A stretch of 64,000 bases of DNA, taken from positions 66,712,374 through 66,776,373 of the forward strand of contig OW387133.1 of assembly GCA_936440205.1 (NCBI GenBank), read 5' to 3'. A program made the translations under genes and the position numbers. This DNA is from Lepidonotus clava (lineage: Eukaryota; Annelida; Polychaeta; Phyllodocida; Polynoidae). The notes below the pieces were generated by a model, which saw only the letters and a list, made by a program, of their open reading frames with translations, ran no database searches and was not told the origin of the DNA. Below are positions 1-9,194 of this stretch, one piece after another. Each line of letters begins with the position of its first letter. Positions within the stretch are counted from its first letter, which is position 1.

Positions 1-395
1 CTGTTTCAGAAATTCAGGTCATTATCATTATTGGCCAATATAATTATAGTCTGGCAAACGTATACGTTAATGTTAGGGTAGACTGTTGTCGACAGCAATA
101 TTTTCACTTGTATACTCACAAATATGCCATGAAAATGATTGTGTTTAACCACAATCAGTGTTCCCTCTGCTATTCATTTTATTACAACTGGGATGCCTTT
201 TTGTGAGATGCTACAGTGGCGGATGCAACTTTTTGAAAAGGTGGGGAGGGGGGGCGCTAATAGAAAGGGGTACCCCTCATTTCCAGAATTTTGCATAAAA
301 ATCCAAATTTGCCAAAAAAATCCGCAACTGTTCTAAGTTAGGGTTCTAAAAACATGCATAGTCATACACTTATCTATTCAGCTTGTTCCACTCAC

Positions 396-477
396 CTAAT
401 GCACGACCTATGCGTGTGGCGCCATCTTCTGAGAAGCTGTTGTTACTGAGGTTCAGACTTTTCAGCTGGGCGGACAT
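396..477 (-). CDS. LRRC74-like gene, LRR exon
   Basis: 82 nt, TTGTCAG acceptor and GTGAGT donor, reading MSAQLKSLNLSNNSFSEDGA and then TRIGRAL. It ends in phase 1, so at least one more coding exon must lie left of the window. Confidence 0.75.
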
Positions 478-3400
478 CTGACAACAAAATTAGGCTATAA
501 TAGTCATATCATGTCGATGCAACGCATTCAATTATCCGAGCACATTTTATTTCCTCATATCACATTTATATTAGACATAAACTGCCAATTTTCATGTCAA
601 ATTTCGTTTACGATACAAGAGTCAATGCTGTATGCTCTTTTGCATGGTTAGATATGACGTCTCACAATAATTAACACGGATGGTTATTGCAAACAGTTTA
701 CGGGTGTTGTACCACGCGCTTCTTTGAGGTGACTGCTTACTTCAATTGCCCTGGCGAGGTGTTCGCCGTCGCTATCCTTGAAATTGTTGTCTATAAGAGA
801 AATAACCGATAAAATGTTATTAATAATAATTTTAAGTTACTGAACGGGAATACTAATAATAATGAGCAAATAGGGAAAACGACAAACCCATTGAAACGTA
901 GAGTATTACATTTAATCAATCAATAATCTAACATCTAAGAGAAAGCACATTAAAACTTCATATTTCTTGATGCATGTGATGTTTTATTATACTTTTTCGG
1001 AATTGCTGAATAGGCATACAGTGACGGCCTAGACTGTGGTAATATTTTTTCTGTATTACCACACTGTGGTAATACAGGAAAGTAGTGCGACCTAGTTTTT
1101 GAACCAATGAAAAACGCCGGAACTAGGTCGCGAGGGCGTCGCGACCTAGTTTAATCAACTCGCGACCTAGTTTAACCTATACCAAAACAAACCCTTTACC
1201 AGATCATTTTTATTCATTTTCTGCCAAATTAAACAGTCTTTTTATGGCAGAATGCTATCCAGACCTTCCCAAACACATGTTACATAAAAAAAAACCTTTC
1301 CCGACGGCCCCGAGGCACTTTAAACCAATGAAAATGCATCTAGGACCCCACGTGACGTCAACAAACGCTGACGGCCGCCGTTTCCAAATTCACGGACGTC
1401 TAAAAATAGCAGAAAAAGGTCTGAAAAGTCTACAAAACCCGGTAAAGGTGATGTAAAAACATCATGGATAGCTTTTTCATCGACCTCACAGACTGTGACA
1501 TTCGTGCTATGCTCATGTTTGATTCAGACAGCTCAGAGACAGACCTCACTACTGCTTTGGACACTTTTGAAGTTTGTCAACTTTTTGATCATCCAGACAC
1601 AGAGCCTACCTTTCCCATAACTGACCAGCAAAGGGATGAAAATCAACAGCAAAGGTATGAAAATCATCAGGAAAGGGCTGAAAATCATCAGGAAAGGGCT
1701 GAAAATCATCAGGAAAGGGCTGAAAATCATCAGGAAAGGGACGAAAACGTGCCACGGACGCCAGAAAACGTGCCGCCGACGCCCGTGAATGTGCCGCCGA
1801 CCTACGACACCATCTCCGAAGACGGAGGGAACATTTCAGGGATGGATTGTATGGATTTTGAGGACCCCCCCTACAATCCAGAGGATACTGACAGTGAAGA
1901 TGGGTATGAGGAGGACCTGGAGGAGGAGGAGGAGGGCCCTGAGGATGAACAACAGGACCATCAGGAGCACCAGGACATCACTGAGGACGACATAGACAAT
2001 TACATAAAATCAGGAAAAAACAAGAACACCACAAAGAAGACCCAACAAGTTGTGAAAAGGTTCACAGACTACTGTAAAGGTCAGGGATCAGAGGACTTTC
2101 TACAGTTGCCCCCTGGAAACTTAAATGTGCTGGTAAGTGCCTTCATCATGACAGTGAAAAAAAAAGATGGGGGTGAATATGAGCCAGATACACTCACAGG
2201 GATGTTTGGGGCCATAGACAGGCACCTCAAGGGCAACAAGTATGGCTACAGCATGAAGGAAAGCCCTGAATTTGAGTCCAGCAGGGATGTGCTAGGGACA
2301 AAAAGGAAGGAACTGAAAGGGAAAGGATATGGGAACAAGTCCAATAGGTCAGACCCCCTTACAGCAGAACATGTCAACCTTTTCTGGGAAAAAGGGGCAA
2401 TTTCCATGGACAAACCAGAACCATTACAGAGGGGCCTATTCCTGTACATGGTTGAATGCTTTGGCCTCAGAGGTATCCATGAGGGAAGGCAACTCTGCTG
2501 GGATGACATAGTAAAGGTCTCTGACGAAAATGGCTACGTGTACTTGACCTTCAACGAGCGTTTCTCCAAGACACGCCAGGATGGGGGGGATTGTCGCAAG
2601 TTTGTGCCGAAACTGTTCGCAAATGAAAGGCACCCAGAGCGGTGTGCCATCAAGATGTACGACATCTTCAAGGCACACAGGCCCCCCAAGATGGCCAACC
2701 CCAATGACCCTTTCTTCTTGGCCATTAACAAGTCAAAAAGGGCAACTACGTGGTACAAGGCCCAACCCCTGGGAATCCACAACCTCAGCCAAATTGTCAA
2801 GAAAATGGCGAAGCAGTGCAACATCACCGGTGTGAAGCTGACAAATCACAGCATCCGCAAGAAAACCTGCACGGATCTCCTTCACAGCGGGGTGAATCCC
2901 ACTGTGATCTGTCAGCTCACAGGACACAACAACACAGCATCTCTAAACAACTATGCAACTGCAGACATGGCGATGCAGTACGAGATGTTTGACCTTCTCA
3001 CCAGTGATGAGGAGAGGGCCAGACTCTCCAAGAAAAGGGCCTTACCTTCTGCCCTCCATCGCAGTGGCATCTCCATGGCCCTCCAGCATCCAGGGTTCGA
3101 GTCCGGTGCCCCAAAGAGAAGGCATGTGTCCTGTGCCCTTGGTGCCCCTCCTCCTGCCCCCAACCAAGGTGAACAATGCGCAACTCCTCCAGGAGGGCCA
3201 GCAATTGAAGCACCAAGGCCTACCACCTCTCCTATGAGGCAGGGTGCCACGCCCCCTCCCCCACAACACAGTATAAATCCTCCAAGGCAGGCGGTCACTC
3301 CACCAGGGCAGGCGGCCACCCCTCCAGGGCAGGCGGCCACTCCTCCAGGACAGGCGGCCATCACCCAAGGTCCGGCGATGATAGCCCAAGGTCCGGCGAT

Positions 3401-6400
3401 GATAGCCCAAGGTCCGGCGATGATAGCCCAAGGTCCAGGAACTCCTCCAGGGGGGGCGGTGGCTGCTCCATGTCCAGCGTTGGTCACTCCAGGCCAGGCG
3501 GCGGTCACTCCAGGCCAGGCGGCGGTCACTCCAGGGCAGGCGGCGGCAGGAGACATGGACTTGACCATCGTCCCAGCTGCCCAGGGGCAGGGGCAGGGGC
3601 AGGCAGGGCCCCTCTTCCAGTCATCATCCTCCAGTCTATCTCAGGCCTCTGCACTCCTCAGCGGGGCAATCTTTCACGGATCTGTAAACATCAACTTTAA
3701 CTATTACAGTGGGAACAATCAACCAATGTGAAGTCCGGGCAAAATCCGGGCGAAATCTGAGAAATATGGGCGAAATCCGGGCAAAATCTAAAACATTCTG
3801 ATAATTCCACACTGTTTTACAAGTCCGGGCAAAATCCGGGCAAAATCTAAGAAATGCGGGCAAAATCCGCGCAAAATCTGAAACATTCTGTTAATTCTCC
3901 ACGTAGTTTGGAAAATATTCAAAGTTGAATAATATTTATAAGATTCTTGAAAATGAAAATGAAAAAAATATTCAAAGTTAAATCATATCGATGTAAATAT
4001 CAATCTATATAAGAAATGAGAAAGTTGTACTCAGCTTTGATAACTCCTGTAGCCGTTGCAGGACTCCGGGGCGCCGTTGCAGGTGCTGGAATGAAATAAT
4101 AGTAAAAATAATTCAAAGTCATTTTTTCAAACTTGTAAAATATTCTATGGTAAAATCAACCACTCCACGTTGTTATATATGTCTATTTGTTATATATTTC
4201 ATAGCAAATAAGTACCTAATGTTCAGATTTGATACGATTTGTCCGAGTTGAAGTTGTAAAATTCAATCTATATAAGAATCCTGAAAGTTGTACTGACCTT
4301 TGACCCGACCCGACCTGACCCGAGGAGGTCGCTTGTACTTGCACTGTTGCCGGGGGAGTTGCAGGCCCTGTTGCCGGGTGGTTAGAATGCAATAAATACT
4401 GAATGTCAAGATATGACTTGCACACACGTTGTTGTCCACGTACTTCTCCACGTAAATAATCCATTCTCCACGTAAATATGTAATATTTTGAAGCAATTCT
4501 GGCGGATGGAAGAGGGGGGCCTCGGCGAGCTGCAAGCATGGCGCCGGCGGGCGCGCGAGTTGTCGAGTAAAATACCCAATCTTGTAGGTCGAATAAATCC
4601 AAATTAAGGGGATGACACGTAAATTTCACACGTCCTCGTAGATCACGGGTATCTTATGTCCATGCAGCACGTAGGATTTCCTCGTAGGATGGCCCTTTTC
4701 ACCGTAAAATGGAGAAATTCGGAGAGAGAATTTGGTGTTCTTCGCGCCATAACCGCCGGCTTGTTCAAACGGAAAGTAGGTCATTCAGCCGCATCACTCC
4801 GGTCAATTGTGGCCCGCCGCGCAAAATAGTTCCAAATGAAATACATTGGTCGAATAATTTGAAACGCTAATAATTAAAAAGAAGTATGGAATATGTCTCA
4901 CTTAGACTGTATAATGGCGATGAATTATAGAAATCTCCAAATTGTTCAATAATTTCCAAGGACAGAGCCTTTTCACCGGCGCGAACCCGCGTAAGAATAC
5001 CAGCGAGTCTGAAGTCGCGGCGAAGTCGGTCAAATAGCCTCTGCGCCTTCATCAAACGTAGTCCGCCGCGCATATAGTTCCAAATGAATTATGGTGATCG
5101 AGTAAATCCACCGGATAGAATGGATCATATGTTGCCAAATGTCCTTCTATATATGTCATTTAAGCTTGACAATTCCGAAAAAGTATAATAAATACACAAC
5201 CCTACTCGTATGTGTATCCGGTTAGCAGGATAGGACTCGGCGGAAGAATTTCTGGACTCAGCCTTCGGCTTCGTCCAGAAATCCTTCCCGCCGAGTCCTA
5301 TCCTGCTAACCGGATACACATACTCGTAGGGTTTTGTCTATGACTTCAGAGTACTATAAAAGAAATTGATTATTTTTTTCTGTATTGTTCACTAAATCGA
5401 TAAACGGAATTTTCAATTCATAATTATATTCTATAACATTTCCCTAATAGCTTTGTCGTTAAAAGGCTTTTCTCATTGTAGTTAGACGTTAATTTCTCGG
5501 GAGATTTAAAAACGTACCTGAGAGATCGAGGTGTTCCAAAGTCTGGTTTTTCTGCATGATCTCTGCGATAGCCATGGCACCCATAGATCCTAAATTGTTA
5601 CGAGCCAGGTTCTGTTAAATACAGACCAATGGAGAGAATTGTGTAATGTACAATTTATTAGAATAAGGTTTGGGTTAAAATTTGCTATTCCAGGTTTAAT
5701 GTTTAAATGAAGCTGGACCTAATTTAGACACTGTATAAAGTGAATGTCTGATGCTTGTCGAACTCCTACTTACCAGGTACTTAATGAATACATTTTCCCT
5801 CAGGTAACTGCCAACGTACATCCCCCCTATTCCTCCCAGTCGATTTTCCTGCAGCTCCAACCTCTTCACATTTGGATTGAGCTGCAGCCAATTAATAGAA
5901 GGTTCTTTTCAAAAGAAATATTTCTGAACAACGAGTATTATATATAGTTTTACATATATAAAGCCATAATTATGCAATGCAATATTATGCAATCGTGCAG
6001 CACACAACACAATTCTGTCAGCAGTGTACTCTCTACCAGTATCTAGTGTGCTCTATTGTGCCACACTACAGTCGATCTCATTCCGGCAGAGGCACATCGC
6101 ACATAATGAATACTGTGTATGGATCAGCTAATTAATAATAAGTGCTTATTGTGTAATGGCTATGGTACCTGAGAGACATAATACATTTGAGCAGCCAATT
6201 ACCTTTATGGTATGTGCAGAAGACAGATTGAACTGTGTAAATAACAATTTTAGTAGACACTGTCCGTATTCTATTCAAAGTATCTTTTACCGTTTATATT
6301 GATAACACATGCACTGTATATATAAGCAAATATTTCAAAACGTTATTCTAAATGTTTTAATTTCTGCAGTGATGATGTCTTTGCTAAAGGTATCATACTT

Positions 6401-7671
6401 ATCATCTTACAGAGTGTCGTAATTATGATTCATTTATAATATCAATGTGCGAGAAATGTGCATGTCTCTTATTCTAAGATGCATGCATGGTTGAAAATTA
6501 AGCAGCACGTAAATCATGGCCATTCCTCCGTCACCTACCGTTAGGGCCGATGTGAGGGCCTTGGCCCCTGACGGGCCCAGGTTCCTGTAGTTGAGGTTGA
6601 TGGTGGGCCCTGACCACTGGGACACGGCCCGGGTTAGGGCCGTCACCCCGAGCACCTGACAGGCCAGCTGGTAGGCCTGCAGTCCGTCAGGGTCACTCTC
6701 CGGCGAGGTGTCTGCACGTTGGACGACAGGTCACACAGTGTTGTAGAATGACAGAAACGTATTAGTCCATTTTCTCATACTGACAGTTTAGGGCTGTGAA
6801 AATGGAAATTAATGTCCAGAAAGAATTTACCCTTGTGAGAGGGTAAAAAGGATTTCTAAAAAAAACAATTACTGTCAGTAGGCCTATACAGTCTGGCACA
6901 TACTATTGTGCTATCAGTCGCCGGAAGAATGGTCCTATTTATGTATGGCACAGTTTGTGTTGCAACCAAAATTACAGATTTAATCAGACCAACAGCTAGG
7001 AAATAGATCGCAAGAGAAAACCTAGAATTTGATGCATACTTTTTATTCAAACATTGTTCAAACCCAAAATAGAATGTGTTTTTCAACATTGAAGTGGATG
7101 CCTAGCTAGTATCCAAATAAGAAACCATTTGCCAGAACCAAGCTTAGACATCAATTACTATGCATGACAACTACATATCCAATGCCCCACGGAAAGTCAC
7201 TTGACTATATTGATATTTGTCACTGTATTATCATGTATCAAATGAGCTTTAAAGGAAATCTTTTCCGCAACTAAATTTCCAAAGTACCTTTTGTATGTGT
7301 CTAGAATAAAGTATTCGAAGTTACCTGCCTGATTCAAAGTCCGTGTCATAATACTCTGTGCTGCTGCTGCGAAGCTGGAGGTTTTCTGGGACCATGACTG
7401 ACCGGACCTTTGTCTCCGGACACTGGTCAGACCCTCTACCAGCTGACCTCTTAATCTCCACAGCTCGGCCCAGTTCAGTCCACTTCTTCCCTTTGGGAGA
7501 CTTCGCTGATTTTGCCGATCGCGATTTCTTGGTTTTCCCCGGTATCCCATACCGCGCGTCCACGGTTTCCTCTCGTGCGTTACTCTTTTTGTTGGCCGTG
7601 ATTGGAGGTTTTGTTGTAACACTCTTATCCGTATTTTGGGATCCTCTCAACTTGTTAGAGGACTTCCTCAT
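396..7671 (-). CDS. LRRC74-like leucine-rich-repeat protein, 5' part (gene span)
   Basis: Minus-strand multi-exon gene, truncated at the left edge of the window. The exons I can support are 7671-7325, 6711-6539, 5881-5774, 5611-5518, 790-741 and 477-396. From the second exon on, junction phases agree and the reading frame is continuous. The first exon encodes a basic, Ser/Lys-rich N-terminus. The second holds a linker of the type GLQAYQLACQVLGV followed by the first repeat. The rest encode ribonuclease-inhibitor-type repeats (NLARNNLGSMGAMAIAEIM, LNLSNNSFSEDGATRIGRAL). The pre-LRR segment and repeat spacing resemble vertebrate LRRC74A/B, whose function is poorly known. The first exon ends in phase 2 but the next begins in phase 1, so a small exon between 6712 and 7324 is probably missing from this model. 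A Crypton-type transposon occupies the intron between 790 and 5518. Orthology is inferred from motifs only. Confidence 0.75.
741..790 (-). CDS. LRRC74-like gene, short LRR exon
   Basis: 50 nt, CTTATAG acceptor and GTAAGC donor. It completes the split Asp codon of the previous exon and reads NNFKDSDGEHLARAIE, the second half of an RI-type repeat. Confidence 0.75.
1021..1175. promoter_or_regulatory. Palindrome and repeated GCGACCTAGTT motif at the left end of the Crypton-type element
   Basis: A 27-bp palindrome (13-bp arms, 1-base centre) lies at 1051-1077. GCGACCTAGTT occurs at 1087, 1141 and 1162, and its reverse complement AACTAGGTCGC at 1121. The array sits about 290 bp before the recombinase ATG. 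By analogy with other mobile-element ends, these could bind the element's own recombinase or a regulator. That function is inference. Confidence 0.5.
1464..3731 (+). CDS. Crypton tyrosine recombinase (transposase)
   Basis: An uninterrupted 755-codon ORF. The N-terminal ~180 residues are acidic and hold a repeated NHQERAE unit. Residues about 185-520 form the tyrosine-recombinase core: R336 (FGLRGIHEGR), H462-x-x-R465 (TNHSIRKKT), H488 (TGHNN) and the candidate nucleophile Y497 (LNNYATA), in the order R...HxxR...H...Y. This matches the DUF3504-like core of animal Cryptons and of domesticated relatives such as QRICH1 and ZMYM proteins. The C-terminal ~220 residues are low-complexity Pro/Gly/Ala/Gln repeats (TPPGQAA, MIAQGPA). 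The enzyme is expected to catalyse circle excision and integration. The complete frame and all core residues suggest a young copy. The alternative of a domesticated gene is less likely given the surrounding repeats. Confidence 0.85.
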   Translation: MDSFFIDLTDCDIRAMLMFDSDSSETDLTTALDTFEVCQLFDHPDTEPTFPITDQQRDENQQQRYENHQERAENHQERAENHQERAENHQERDENVPRTPENVPPTPVNVPPTYDTISEDGGNISGMDCMDFEDPPYNPEDTDSEDGYEEDLEEEEEGPEDEQQDHQEHQDITEDDIDNYIKSGKNKNTTKKTQQVVKRFTDYCKGQGSEDFLQLPPGNLNVLVSAFIMTVKKKDGGEYEPDTLTGMFGAIDRHLKGNKYGYSMKESPEFESSRDVLGTKRKELKGKGYGNKSNRSDPLTAEHVNLFWEKGAISMDKPEPLQRGLFLYMVECFGLRGIHEGRQLCWDDIVKVSDENGYVYLTFNERFSKTRQDGGDCRKFVPKLFANERHPERCAIKMYDIFKAHRPPKMANPNDPFFLAINKSKRATTWYKAQPLGIHNLSQIVKKMAKQCNITGVKLTNHSIRKKTCTDLLHSGVNPTVICQLTGHNNTASLNNYATADMAMQYEMFDLLTSDEERARLSKKRALPSALHRSGISMALQHPGFESGAPKRRHVSCALGAPPPAPNQGEQCATPPGGPAIEAPRPTTSPMRQGATPPPPQHSINPPRQAVTPPGQAATPPGQAATPPGQAAITQGPAMIAQGPAMIAQGPAMIAQGPGTPPGGAVAAPCPALVTPGQAAVTPGQAAVTPGQAAAGDMDLTIVPAAQGQGQGQAGPLFQSSSSSLSQASALLSGAIFHGSVNINFNYYSGNNQPM
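3731..3905 (+). repeat. 90-bp tandem duplication of GGGCAAAATC units
   Basis: Begins at the recombinase stop codon. Two 90-bp copies (3731 and 3821) each contain short sub-repeats of the type GGGCAAAATCCG and end in AAACATTCTG..TAATTC. Confidence 0.8.
3999..4402 (+). repeat. Diverged tandem duplication, about 260-bp period, 3' part of the Crypton-type element
   Basis: TCAATCTATATAAGAA at about 3999 and 4262 begins two related blocks that share a GAAAGTTGTACT.. segment and GTTGC-rich ends (GCCGTTGCAGG / GTTGCCGGG). Several CTCCACGT motifs are interspersed (about 3897, 4162, 4437-4480). Confidence 0.55.
5200..5331. repeat. Long hairpin, ~58-bp arms
   Basis: The arms begin CCCTACTCGTATGTGTATCC and return as GGATACACATACTCGTAGGG, with only a few mismatches. 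The 15-base loop itself contains AGCCTTCGGCT. The hairpin starts 8 bp outside the right 23-bp inverted repeat of the Crypton-type element. It could be a foldback MITE or part of the element's end. Confidence 0.85.
5518..5611 (-). CDS. LRRC74-like gene, LRR exon
   Basis: 94 nt, TTAACAG acceptor and GTACGT donor, starting in phase 0 and ending in phase 1. It encodes NLARNNLGSMGAMAIAEIM and the beginning of the next repeat (LEHLDLS). The following exon lies about 4.7 kb away, beyond the transposon-filled intron. Confidence 0.8.
5774..5881 (-). CDS. LRRC74-like gene, LRR exon
   Basis: 108 nt (36 codons), CTGCAG acceptor and GTAAGT donor, phase 0 on both sides. It encodes a repeat containing VKRLELQENRLGGIGG. 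Confidence 0.8.
6539..6711 (-). CDS. LRRC74-like gene, pre-LRR and first LRR exon
   Basis: 173 nt between a GTGCAG acceptor and a GTAGGT donor, encoding ..SDPDGLQAYQLACQVLGV.. followed by TINLNYRNLGPSGAKALTSAL. The cysteine-containing helical linker followed by LGPxGAKAL is the most LRRC74-like part of the gene. It starts in phase 1 and ends in phase 0. Confidence 0.75.
7325..7671 (-). CDS. LRRC74-like gene, first coding exon
   Basis: 115 codons plus 2 nt, from an ATG at 7671 to a GTAACT donor at 7324-7319. The product is lysine/serine/arginine-rich and low in predicted structure, ending in an acidic patch (EYYDTDFESG). Such N-terminal tails precede the repeats in LRRC74 proteins. No upstream in-frame ATG is evident; the ATG choice is otherwise untested. 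Confidence 0.6.
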
Positions 7672-8715
7672 CCGGTCTGACTATTGCTCCTCCAGGCCTG
7701 GTGATTAGGGGCAAACTTGGATCGGAAGCCGTCATCGATCATGATTCCCATGAAATTGCGTTCTAAAACTCGTTTTTGTCTATCTACCCTTTCCGTAGTC
7801 AGGATCTTCAAATTTTCTAGATTAAATCAATAAACTAAAAATGCTCAAGAGGTTTCTAGTCAGAGATAAAATGATGAGAAGCATGTCAGACCAGTTGAGA
7901 AGGAACTTTAGATATGCATTTCCAGTCCTCCAGATCTCACCCAGTTTAAAAGCTGACCTTCAAAGTTCGTTTGCTTCCTGGATGTAGTGTTTGGTAAAAG
8001 CCAGTGTTCCGTGATAGTTCGGCCCCAGTCCACTCCTCCCCTTACCCTAGCGGACTACCCTACCTGTGCCCCCACCCCATGCGTCATTAACCTTCCCACC
8101 AGGTGGAGCCACTGTACCGGAAGGCGGCGCTGTATGGCCCCACCTGCGGCTGGTAGCAGACTCTGACCACAGTTCGAATGGCGCAAGTTCCCCGGGGACC
8201 TCCAAGCATTAAACTTTAATGACGTGGTTTGATTAACCTTTCCTTCATTTGGACCGCTATGTGCGGTAACGTTAGTGGTCCCGGAAGGCCAATAAGGACG
8301 CCATGTGAACAAGGCTAGCTGCTCACAGCTGCTCCTCCAACATGATACCCCTCATACGTTATCTTGGGTGGGAGCGATATGGGCCGCTTTCAAGAGCATC
8401 ACTGTTCACATGTGGTTTACCTTTGTTCCTTAGCCCAATTACAAGGTCTTCAATAAACTGAATGGACGGTTGGCGTCTTTAATTTGTAGCAAGCTACCAT
8501 ACCCAAAACACACATATATATTTTGTGTGATTTAATGAAAAATTCAAGTAAATGTTTCATTTCATATAGTAACAAAAAAATCCCTGATCTCCCGCGGCTT
8601 GTCTGTAAAGTAAATGTACTTATATTACATACCTAAAGCATATAATATATAATATATTGAACTATAGAGGGTTTAATTATCCATTTAAAGTTAATGCGTG
8701 TTTGTGTTGTTTCGT
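7672..8715. other. Non-coding stretch upstream of the LRRC74-like gene
   Basis: Holds the probable 5' flank of the LRRC74-like gene. No TATA box or CpG-island-like region is convincing. Small open frames around 8055-8312 (minus) have no recognisable domain. Confidence 0.4.
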
Positions 8716-9194
8716 TGTATAGATAATAGCTAGCTCCATTCGCAGTCTCCTCCTCTTCGACTGCAGTCGTCCAATACATAATTATAGTTCCCTCATCATG
8801 TAAGACGTGAACACTCGTTGTGAAAGGATTTGTTGTTTATTATCCAATGTCTAGTCGTTCCGTGACAAGAACTCGATTGACCATGATCAGTCCCGAGGTT
8901 AGAGTTCCCTCAAACACATTCAGTCAACGCTCCGCGCTCTAACACAATTTCTATATGCCTCTCTCCAGAACCTAGACTGCAGATTAAAGGTCCAACCTTC
9001 ACAGGATGTTTACTCACACAGTGCTTGCAGCTACTCTGGCTAGCTAAGAGCGGAACACATTATTATATGGTGGTACGTCACACCTTAACTCCTCCCTCAT
9101 TTCACTACTGTCAAAGTGAAGCATTGGCTTACACGTGCGCTTCTAAGCTCACGTTATGCTGCCCAAACATGGACTGGCCACCCGCGTCAGTACA
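8716..9194 (-). mobile_element. Solo-LTR-like repeat, family A, copy 1
   Basis: About 480 bp, opening TGTATAGATAATAGC and closing CGTCAGTACA, so it has TG..CA ends. It is homologous to 30957-31450 (same orientation) and to 22232-22698 (opposite orientation). In the sense orientation it has an AATAAA-type signal near its 3' third, as in retrotransposon LTRs. No internal retroelement region adjoins it, so it is best read as a solitary fossil LTR. Divergence between copies suggests moderate age. Confidence 0.5.

Larger units (their letters stand above)
983..5192 (+). mobile_element. Crypton-type tyrosine-recombinase DNA transposon
   Basis: Element placed in an intron of the LRRC74-like gene, with its ORF antisense to the host gene. 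The proposed limits are an exact 23-bp inverted repeat: 983-1005 reads TTTATTATACTTTTTCGGAA plus TTG, and its reverse complement is at 5170-5192. Inside are a palindrome (1051-1077), four copies of an 11-bp motif (1087-1175), the recombinase ORF (1464-3731), a 90-bp tandem duplication (3731-3905) and a diverged duplication of about 260 bp (3999-4108 and 4262-4402). Known Cryptons are usually described as lacking terminal inverted repeats. Either this is an unusual subgroup, or the repeats belong to a different nested element, so the limits are tentative. Confidence 0.55.

Noticed and set aside
1244-1456. Small open frame just upstream of the recombinase gene
   Set aside because: 70 codons without a domain, in the element's leader; could be an upstream ORF but nothing supports it.
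2951-3568. 205-codon minus-strand frame antisense to the recombinase gene
   Set aside because: Shadow of the Gly/Pro-rich repeat region of the real ORF.
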